Shown here one piece after another: positions 1 through 5,653 of a stretch of DNA of 6,352 nt. Both the position numbers and the translations under genes were made by a program. Within the stretch, counting starts at the first letter, position 1. Every line of letters begins with the position of its first letter. Below the pieces are notes generated by a model that was not told where the DNA came from, ran no database searches, and worked only from the letters and a program-made list of their open reading frames with translations. The stretch spans positions 1 through 6,352 of the forward strand of contig JAFGBC010000104.1 in the NCBI GenBank assembly GCA_016933355.1. The letters are read 5' to 3'. The DNA comes from Candidatus Aminicenantota bacterium (GTDB lineage: Bacteria; Acidobacteriota; Aminicenantia; Aminicenantales; JAFGBC01).

Positions 1-258
1 CAGCTGCTCTTTTAAGGACGCGACGCTCGACGAAAGCTCCTTGGTCTTAGCCTGGGAGCCCTCCAGGGCGGTCTTGGTCTCGGCCAGGTCCTTGGTCAGG
101 ACCGCGTTGCCCTTTTCGAGCTCGGAAATGCGTACGGCCGCGTCATCGAGTTGGACCTTCTGCTCCTCGATCGTTTGAACGTGCTTCTTGGCCGCGCAGC
201 CGGTGACGGCAAGAACAAAAGCCAGGACGGCTGCGACAGCCAGCGTTTTTCTGGACAT
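1..258 (-). CDS. Coiled-coil lipoprotein, C-terminus beyond window
   Basis: Only the first 86 codons are visible; the reading frame is still open at the left edge. The start is ATG at 258-256, preceded by a strong Shine-Dalgarno (GGAGG in GAGGGAGGAGTC). The protein begins with a basic MSRK, a hydrophobic stretch (residues 5-18) and a lipobox V-T-G-C, so signal peptidase II should cleave before Cys21 and leave a lipid-anchored protein. From about residue 27 it is rich in Glu, Lys, Gln and Ala with Leu/Ile/Val at heptad-like spacing (motifs IEEQKVQLDD and ISELEKGNAVL), typical of a long alpha-helical coiled coil. This resembles Lpp-like proteins or the N-terminal coiled-coil region of some OmpA-family proteins; the missing C-terminus would decide. 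The following residues must not be Asp if it is exported by Lol rules; they are Ala-Ala-Lys, consistent with outer-membrane sorting if the organism is diderm. It has its own promoter and is separated from groEL by a terminator. Confidence 0.85.
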   Translation of the reverse strand, partial: MSRKTLAVAAVLAFVLAVTGCAAKKHVQTIEEQKVQLDDAAVRISELEKGNAVLTKDLAETKTALEGSQAKTKELSSSVASLKEQL

Positions 259-296
259 GACTCCTCCCTCATCGGTTTTTTTGATGGGAAATCGCC

Positions 297-339
297 ATTC
301 CGCTCCGTGGCCGGAGGGTGTCCGGCATCGAGCTGGAAT
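297..339 (-). other. Two-tier hairpin in the lipoprotein mRNA leader
   Basis: On the minus strand ATTCC-A-GCTC (339-330) pairs with GAGC-GGAAT (305-297), giving nine base pairs with one bulged A. Inside it, GCCGGA (326-321) pairs with TCCGGC (315-310) around a five-base loop. The structure begins about 13 bases after the predicted transcription start and ends about 38 bases before the lipoprotein ATG, leaving the Shine-Dalgarno free. It could protect the 5' end of the mRNA, as the ompA leader does in E. coli, or be regulatory. Pairing is seen directly; function is inferred. Confidence 0.45.
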
Positions 340-359
340 CCCATCCTTCCTCACGAATA

Positions 360-388
360 AGGATAAAGGGGCCTTCGGGCGATGTCAA
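360..388 (-). promoter_or_regulatory. Sigma-70-type promoter for the lipoprotein gene
   Basis: The minus strand carries a perfect -35 TTGACA (388-383), a 17-base spacer and a -10 TATCCT (365-360, four of six consensus bases). The transcription start would fall near 353, giving a leader of about 95 nt before the ATG at 258. The -10 region sits in the 12-mer CTTTATCCTTAT, which recurs at the purC promoter. Confidence 0.65.
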
Positions 389-510
389 TGGGCGGTTGGG
401 AGGGCAGATCAGCGGGCCTTGCGGGTCGGGCCAATCAACTCAAGCGAGATCGGGCCTAAAAATCAACCGAACCTCTCCCCTCGGCCAAGGGCAACCGGAG
501 GAGGAAGGAC

Positions 511-564
511 ATGGACTTCGCCGTCTCCTGGTCCGAGGACAAGCAGGCGAAGGACGATCTCTGA
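511..564 (+). CDS. Possible 17-residue microprotein or gene remnant
   Basis: A plus-strand ATG at 511 follows an unusually strong Shine-Dalgarno-like run, GGAGGAGGAAGG (497-508). It opens a 17-codon frame (MDFAVSWSEDKQAKDDL, TGA at 562-564) in which 15 of the 16 codons after ATG end in G or C, like the real genes here. It runs convergent to groEL. No promoter or homologue is recognised. It could be a small protein, the decayed start of a lost gene, or chance. The rest of the gap between the lipoprotein promoter and the groEL terminator (389-635) holds nothing else I can assign. Confidence 0.2.
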   Translation: MDFAVSWSEDKQAKDDL

Positions 565-635
565 TGGGCCGGAGGGAGTTTTTCGCGCGAGATGGAAACA
601 GGCAGCGACTCTTCCTCTTCGCCCCCGGAAAGACG

Positions 636-665
636 AAAAAAAAGGGAGCGGCTTGCGCCGCTCCC
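636..665 (-). terminator. Intrinsic terminator of groESL
   Basis: A perfect nine-base-pair stem, GGGAGCGGC/GCCGCTCCC (665-657 and 652-644), with a four-base loop is followed on the minus strand by eight T residues (643-636). It lies 33 bases after the groEL stop codon. There is no T-tract on the plus-strand side, so it is directional and serves groEL. Confidence 0.92.
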
Positions 666-698
666 TGAAAAGACTCTCGTCGCGCGTTGAAGCTTCGC

Positions 699-2315
<1,617 letters not shown>

Positions 2316-2345
2316 GATGGTCTCCTTGTGTAGCGTTGCGATGCG

Positions 2346-2633
2346 TCAGGACAGCTTGGCCAGGATCTCGTCTTCGCGGACGATGATGTGCTCGACGCCG
2401 TCGATGGTGACTTCGGTGCCGCTGTACTTGCCGATCAGGACCCGGTCGCCCTTCTTGACCTCGAGGGGAACGACCTTGCCCTCGTCGTTGACCCGGCCCT
2501 TGCCGGCCTCGATGACTTCGGCCTCCTGGGGCTTCTCCTTGGCGGTGTCGGGGATGATGATGCCGCCGCGTTTGACCTCTTTTTCCTCCAGACGCTTCAA
2601 GAGGACTCTGTCGTACAGGGGAATAACCTTCAT
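2346..2633 (-). CDS. groES: Co-chaperonin GroES (10 kDa, Hsp10)
   Basis: This is the heptameric lid of the GroEL chamber. Its 95 residues match the family length (about 95-100). The opening LYDRVLLKRLEEKE is characteristic, and the mobile loop that docks onto GroEL covers about residues 17-36 with the hydrophobic Ile25-Ile26-Ile27 contact preceded by Gly23-Gly24. The core VKKGDRVLIGKYSGTEV and the closing ILAKLS region are also typical. The start is ATG at 2633-2631 with a perfect GGAGG at 2643-2639. It is the first gene of the two-gene groES-groEL operon; the CIRCE operator ends 19 bases upstream of the ATG, so the operator lies largely within the short mRNA leader. Confidence 0.99.
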   Translation of the reverse strand: MKVIPLYDRVLLKRLEEKEVKRGGIIIPDTAKEKPQEAEVIEAGKGRVNDEGKVVPLEVKKGDRVLIGKYSGTEVTIDGVEHIIVREDEILAKLS

Positions 2634-2652
2634 GAAAACCTCCTTAATGTTT

Positions 2653-2679
2653 TTAGCAATCTGTTACCGAGAGTGCTAA
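2653..2679 (-). promoter_or_regulatory. CIRCE operator (HrcA binding site)
   Basis: On the minus strand the inverted repeat reads TTAGCACTC, nine bases, then GATTGCTAA. The consensus is TTAGCACTC-N9-GAGTGCTAA, so only one position in the downstream arm differs (T for G). The first arm begins at the last base of the -10 box and covers the expected transcription start. Bound HrcA would therefore block initiation and be relieved on heat shock, when GroESL is titrated by unfolded protein. hrcA itself is not in the window. Confidence 0.95.
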
Positions 2680-2707
2680 ATATAGGCTAAGAAAGGCCGT
2701 TTGTCAA
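2679..2707 (-). promoter_or_regulatory. Vegetative promoter of groES-groEL
   Basis: A perfect -35 TTGACA (2707-2702), a 17-base spacer and a -10 TATATT (2684-2679, five of six consensus bases) lie directly against the CIRCE operator. The start should fall near 2672, giving a leader of about 40 nt. The arrangement is that of a strong vegetative promoter repressed by HrcA; nothing here looks like a sigma-32-type promoter. Confidence 0.9.
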
Positions 2708-2748
2708 GTCTCTAAACATGAAAAAATGGCAGATTTGAGCGTGGACTG

Positions 2749-2982
2749 CTAAATTTTCTTGATTCTGAGGACTTTTATGCGGTTATGAAGGGTATTGCGG
2801 TGAACTCCCAGGGCCTTGGCTATCTTCGTGATATTCCCCTTGTACTTCTTCAAGGCGGCTTCCAGGCAGACCTTCTCGAATTCCTTGAGGGTGTCGTCGA
2901 GGGGGATCTCTTTATCGACGATATCCTTGCTGATCGCCTCCATCTTCTGATGGATGGTCTGGTCGCCGTGCTTCTTATCCAT
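2749..2982 (-). CDS. Small stand-alone Fis-type HTH DNA-binding protein
   Basis: This 77-residue protein has a charged N-terminal half (residues 1-34) and a C-terminal HTH_8/Fis-type domain at about 36-74. That domain has the pattern EAALKKYKGNITKIAKALGV followed by HRNTLHNRIKVL, the helix-turn-helix seen in Fis and at the C-terminus of NtrC-type activators. There is no receiver and no AAA+ sigma-54 activation domain, so it probably acts as a DNA-bending or DNA-binding factor rather than a sigma-54 activator. It is shorter than E. coli Fis (98 residues) and conservation is only clear in the HTH, so I do not call it fis. The start ATG at 2982-2980 overlaps the cvpA-like gene by 8 nt (ATGGATAA), implying translational coupling. 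It is the last gene of the purC operon, and its stop lies 115 bp before groES. Targets are unknown; its own operon or groESL are possible. Confidence 0.85.
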   Translation of the reverse strand: MDKKHGDQTIHQKMEAISKDIVDKEIPLDDTLKEFEKVCLEAALKKYKGNITKIAKALGVHRNTLHNRIKVLRIKKI

Positions 2983-3502
2983 GGCTGTCCGCGCTTTCCT
3001 TGATGGCGAAATAGGTCTCTTTGAACTGGGCCTTGAGCTCGTCGGGAACGAGGAGGACAGCCGCCCGCGCGACCCGGTAGCAGAACGGCGCCAGCTGAGA
3101 GGTCTTGACCGCCTTCCGGTCCACAGGGAAGGCGACCAGCGCCAGGACGCAAACGCCGCAGATGAGCACGCCCTTGGCGAACCCGACCAGCCCGCCCAGG
3201 ACGTGGTCCATGAAGCGGAGCGGGCCTTTCAGGACCTTGGAGATCAGGAACCCGACGGCCCAACCCGCGAGCTGGACGGCAAGGAAGACGAGCAGGAATC
3301 CGACCAGGTTCGCCCAGAGGGCGCTCGTGATGACGGGACGGACCAGCCGGGCCGCCGCCCCGTAGGCCTGGCTGGCCAGGATCAGGCCGAGGATGACGGC
3401 CGCGATCCCGAGGAGCGACCGGACCGAGCCCTTGATGAGGCCCAGGACGACCGTCACGGCCAGGATGACGACCAGGACAATGTCGATCCAATTCCCTCCC
3501 AT
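2975..3502 (-). CDS. CvpA-family integral membrane protein
   Basis: This 175-residue protein has four predicted membrane segments at about 5-23, 28-44, 64-86 and 101-124, then a soluble amphipathic tail of about 50 residues. The family pattern is visible: N-W-x-D at the start (Trp5, Asp7), Lys24-Gly25 after the first segment, and the conserved MDHVLGGLVGFAKGVLI (98-114) at the last one. CvpA (colicin V production protein family) is an inner-membrane protein needed for colicin V secretion in E. coli and for envelope stress resistance in some enteric pathogens; its molecular activity is unsettled. In E. coli cvpA is joined to purF, and here it follows purC, so a purine-gene association recurs. 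The ATG at 3502-3500 directly abuts the upstream TAG, with a GGAGGGGG ribosome site inside the end of that gene. Confidence 0.88.
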   Translation of the reverse strand: MGGNWIDIVLVVILAVTVVLGLIKGSVRSLLGIAAVILGLILASQAYGAAARLVRPVITSALWANLVGFLLVFLAVQLAGWAVGFLISKVLKGPLRFMDHVLGGLVGFAKGVLICGVCVLALVAFPVDRKAVKTSQLAPFCYRVARAAVLLVPDELKAQFKETYFAIKESADSHG

Positions 3503-4402
3503 CTACCCCCTCCCCCGTCTCCGCAGCTCTTCGACCATCCGGTAGTCGCCTTCGCGAAGCGAGCCGAAGGCGACGTTTGGCTTGATCCGTCCGTGAAAAT
3601 CGGAACCGGCCGTGGCGACCAGGTCGAAGGTCCGGGCCAGCTCTTTGTAGATCGCGACCTGCTCGGCCGTGTGATAGGGCGAATAAACCTCGAGCCCGGC
3701 CAGGCCGCGCTCCTTGAGCTCGGCCAGGTCCTCCGCCGTCGTATTCTGGAAATAGGCCCCCGGGTGGCTGAGGACGGCCACGCCGCCCAGCGCCGGCATC
3801 GCCGCGAGGACCTCGACGAGCGGGACGTGCCGCTTGGGCACGAAAGCCGGCTTGCCCTCGGCGAAATAGTCGCGGTAGAAGAAATACGGGCCCATGTCCC
3901 GCCGCTCCGGGCTCAGGTAGGACGCCAGGGCGGGCGGATAGGGCGCGCTTTGTCCGGCCGTCTTATCCAGGAGGACCTGGGCGATCTTGACGCCCAGCGG
4001 GGCGGCGCCGTCGCTGGCCGCCTCGACCTCCGCCCAGGCGATGTCGAACCCGAGCGCCCGGAGCGCGTCGACCCTCTCGCGAGCTTCGCGGAAGCGCGCC
4101 GCCGTGACGCGGCCGGCGAGCTCTGCCACGCTCCGTCCCGCCCAGTCCAGGAACGGGACCTGGAGGTGAAACTCCCGGTCGTCCCGCCCGAAGACGGTCG
4201 TGAACTCGATGTTGGGGATGACCTCGACGCCCTCGGCCCGGCCGGCGTCGAGGGCTTCGGGGTAAGCGGCGACCGTATCGTGGTCGGCGATGGCCATCGC
4301 CCGCAGTCTGCAGCCCTTTCCCATCCGGACGAGCTCGGCGGGCGCGAAATCGCCGTCGCAGCTCCGGTTGGAGTGGATGTGGAGGTCGACCGTGCCGGAC
4401 AT
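3503..4402 (-). CDS. PHP-domain phosphoesterase, TrpH/RNase AM-like
   Basis: This 299-residue protein carries the complete metal-ligand set of a PHP hydrolase: His8-x-His10 in DLHIHSNRSCDG, Asp40-His41-Asp42 in AIADHDTV, Glu66 in IPNIEFT, His79, His213 in LSHPGAYF, and Asp268-x-His270 in AGSDFHGR. The length and motif layout match the YciV/TrpH group, whose E. coli member is a 5'-3' exoribonuclease (RNase AM) and whose relatives hydrolyse 3',5'-nucleoside bisphosphates such as pAp. The exact substrate here is inferred. The region from about 130 to 190, including the GPYFFYRDYF segment, is the usual insertion of this group. The start is ATG at 4402-4400, sharing one base with the purC stop (TGATG); a much longer in-frame extension upstream lies wholly inside purC and is rejected. 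It is probably cytoplasmic and is translationally coupled to purC. Confidence 0.9.
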   Translation of the reverse strand: MSGTVDLHIHSNRSCDGDFAPAELVRMGKGCRLRAMAIADHDTVAAYPEALDAGRAEGVEVIPNIEFTTVFGRDDREFHLQVPFLDWAGRSVAELAGRVTAARFREARERVDALRALGFDIAWAEVEAASDGAAPLGVKIAQVLLDKTAGQSAPYPPALASYLSPERRDMGPYFFYRDYFAEGKPAFVPKRHVPLVEVLAAMPALGGVAVLSHPGAYFQNTTAEDLAELKERGLAGLEVYSPYHTAEQVAIYKELARTFDLVATAGSDFHGRIKPNVAFGSLREGDYRMVEELRRRGRG

Positions 4403-5292
4403 CAGAGCTCGTCGCGGCCGGTCAGGCGTTTGTAGATGTCCAGGTAGCGCTCGGCCGTCTGGCGGACGATGGCGTCCGGCAGAGGCGGCGGCGGCGAGGC
4501 CTTGTCCCAGGCCGCGCTCTCGAGGTAGTCGCGCACGAACTGCTTGTCGAGGCTGGCTTGGCCCCGGCCGGGGGCGTAGGTTTCGAGCGGCCAGAACCGG
4601 GAGGAGTCGGGGGTGAAGATCTCGTCGACGAGAACGAGGTCGCCGCCGACAAGACCGAACTCGAACTTGGTGTCGGCGATGATGATGCCTTTGTTGAGGG
4701 CGTGGAGCAGGGCCTTGCGATAGAGCTCGAGGCTGATCTTGCGGATCTTCCGGGCCAGGTCGGCTCCGATCCGCTTCTCCATCTCGCCGAAGGAGATGTT
4801 CTCGTCGTGCCCGACCTCGGCTTTGGTCGAGGGCGTGAAGATGGGCTCGGCGATCTGGTCGGACTCGGCCAGGCCTTTGGGGAGCTTGATGCCGCAGACT
4901 TTTCCGGTCGCCCGGTATTCCTTCCAGCCCGAGCCGGCCAGGTAGCCGCGGACGACGCATTCGACCGGCACGACCGACGTCTTGCGGACGAGCATCGAAC
5001 GCTTCTCGAGCAACCGGCGCTGTTTGCGGAGATTCGCCGGAAACTCGCCGACGTCGCCCGTCAGGAAATGGTTGGGGCAGACGAGGGCCATCATCCCGAA
5101 CCAGAACGCCGAGAGCTGGGTCAGGACCTTCCCTTTGTCCGGGATGAGCGAGGGCAGGACGTGGTCGAAGGCCGAGATGCGGTCGGTGGCCACGATCAGG
5201 AGCTGGTCGCCGAGGTCATAGACGTCTCGGACCTTGCCCTTTTTGAAGAGAGCGACGCCCGGAAGCGATATGTCGGCCAGCGGCTTTTCCAT
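4402..5292 (-). CDS. purC: Phosphoribosylaminoimidazole-succinocarboxamide synthase
   Basis: SAICAR synthetase ligates aspartate to CAIR using ATP, a late step of de novo purine synthesis in the cytoplasm. The 296 residues match the longer PurC form (about 300 residues, yeast-Ade1-like) rather than the short form of about 237 residues in E. coli. Motifs are all present: GKVRDVYDLGDQLL (19-32), TDRISAFDHVLPSLIPDKG (36-54), signature VPVECVVRGYLAGS (108-121), DENISF (163-168), signature IADTKFEFG (205-213) and VDEIFTPDSSRFW (222-234). The start is ATG at 5292-5290. Upstream codons in frame run to a TGA near 5355 without another ATG, GTG or TTG, so no alternative start exists. No Shine-Dalgarno is seen; the promoter sits so close that the mRNA is probably leaderless. 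It is the first gene of the purC, PHP, cvpA-like and Fis-like operon. Confidence 0.97.
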   Translation of the reverse strand: MEKPLADISLPGVALFKKGKVRDVYDLGDQLLIVATDRISAFDHVLPSLIPDKGKVLTQLSAFWFGMMALVCPNHFLTGDVGEFPANLRKQRRLLEKRSMLVRKTSVVPVECVVRGYLAGSGWKEYRATGKVCGIKLPKGLAESDQIAEPIFTPSTKAEVGHDENISFGEMEKRIGADLARKIRKISLELYRKALLHALNKGIIIADTKFEFGLVGGDLVLVDEIFTPDSSRFWPLETYAPGRGQASLDKQFVRDYLESAAWDKASPPPPLPDAIVRQTAERYLDIYKRLTGRDEL

Positions 5293-5300
5293 AATCGATA

Positions 5301-5329
5301 AGGATAAAGAAAATGCGGCTAAAAAGCAA
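5301..5329 (-). promoter_or_regulatory. Promoter immediately upstream of purC
   Basis: The minus strand shows TTGCTT (5329-5324, four of six -35 consensus bases), a 17-base spacer and TATCCT (5306-5301, four of six -10 bases, also a TANNNT motif). The expected start, about seven bases after the -10, is 5294-5292, essentially the purC ATG itself. The -10 lies in CTTTATCCTTAT, identical to the lipoprotein promoter. The coincidence of spacing, the shared element and the absent ribosome site supports the call. Confidence 0.55.
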
Positions 5330-5348
5330 CTCAGATGCCAATGATATG

Positions 5349-5365
5349 CTCTTCTTCAAGAAGAG
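5349..5365. other. Palindrome upstream of the purC promoter
   Basis: CTCTTCTT and AAGAAGAG flank a single central base, giving a 17-base perfect dyad. It lies about 56-72 bases upstream of the predicted purC start, a usual place for an activator or repressor site. As RNA it could form only a six-pair hairpin and has no T-tract, so an operator is more likely than a terminator. The cognate protein is unknown; the Fis-like product of the same operon is one candidate, by proximity only. Confidence 0.35.
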
Positions 5366-5399
5366 GAAGGCTCGGACCAGACCATTCGAGGGCACGCTC

Positions 5400-5470
5400 G
5401 ATTTCCCCGGCGAGGAAATCTCGCTCGCTTCGAGCCTCCTCTCTCGATTGAAGACCATAGTCCTCAATCG
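5400..5470 (-). other. Cluster of three adjacent hairpins, possible structured RNA
   Basis: Three inverted repeats lie end to end. Positions 5445-5470 form eleven consecutive pairs with a four-base loop on the minus strand (CGATTGAGGAC, loop TATG, GTCTTCAATCG); one pair is G-U there, but A-C and unpaired on the plus strand. GCTCG/CGAGC (5423-5435) has a three-base loop. GATTTCC/GGAAATC (5400-5420) has a seven-base loop. The strand-specific pairing suggests that, if real, the RNA is minus-strand: either the 3' part of the laccase-domain mRNA or an independent small RNA. No promoter for a separate RNA was found. The rest of the gap (5471-5613) has only a 13-base palindrome, CTTCGG-T-CCGAAG (5527-5539). 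Open frames across the gap on both strands have no recognisable motifs or family resemblance and are not called. Confidence 0.35.
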
Positions 5471-5613
5471 GACCGTCCCCGCTTCAGCTCTCAGACGGCC
5501 CTCTTCATGGCTCGGTTCCTCGCCTTCTTCGGTCCGAAGCATACCCTTTCGACCCTCCGATGGCCTTCTCCGCCCCAGCGCTTTGGCCGGACTCAGGGCT
5601 TCCTTGAGCGCAT

Positions 5614-5640
5614 CGTTCTCGCCCGTCAAGAGCGAAAACG
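5614..5640 (-). other. Hairpin just after the laccase-domain gene
   Basis: On the minus strand CGTTTTCGC (5640-5632) pairs with GCGAGAACG (5622-5614) over nine positions including one G-U pair, around a nine-base loop. It starts 14 bases after the stop codon at 5654. It lacks the T-run of an intrinsic terminator, so it may be a 3'-end stabiliser or part of a Rho-dependent end. As with the 5445-5470 hairpin, pairing is complete only on the minus strand. Confidence 0.4.
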
Positions 5641-5653
5641 CAGAGGTTCGATC

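Noticed and set aside
423..456. Seven-base direct repeat TCGGGCC about 25 bases apart in the gap after groEL
   Set aside because: It is too short and too GC-rich to distinguish from chance; no third copy was seen.
564..668. A 34-codon plus-strand frame starting at ATG overlapping the TGA of the 17-codon frame
   Set aside because: It runs through the groEL terminator and its encoded tail simply reflects the A-tract and stem; no independent support.
2721..2751. A possible weak terminator after the Fis-like gene (GCAG/CTGC stem, then CATTTTTTC)
   Set aside because: The stem is only four pairs with a 13-base loop and overlaps the stop codon. It is too weak to call, so some read-through into groESL is possible.
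2954..4435. A 493-codon plus-strand frame opposite the HTH, cvpA-like and PHP genes
   Set aside because: It covers three well-supported genes on the other strand and has a biased, domain-free composition.
4403..4960. A 5' extension of the PHP gene into purC
   Set aside because: The extension lies entirely within purC in another frame and is Arg/Pro-rich. The PHP motif begins right after the ATG at 4402, which is coupled to the purC stop.
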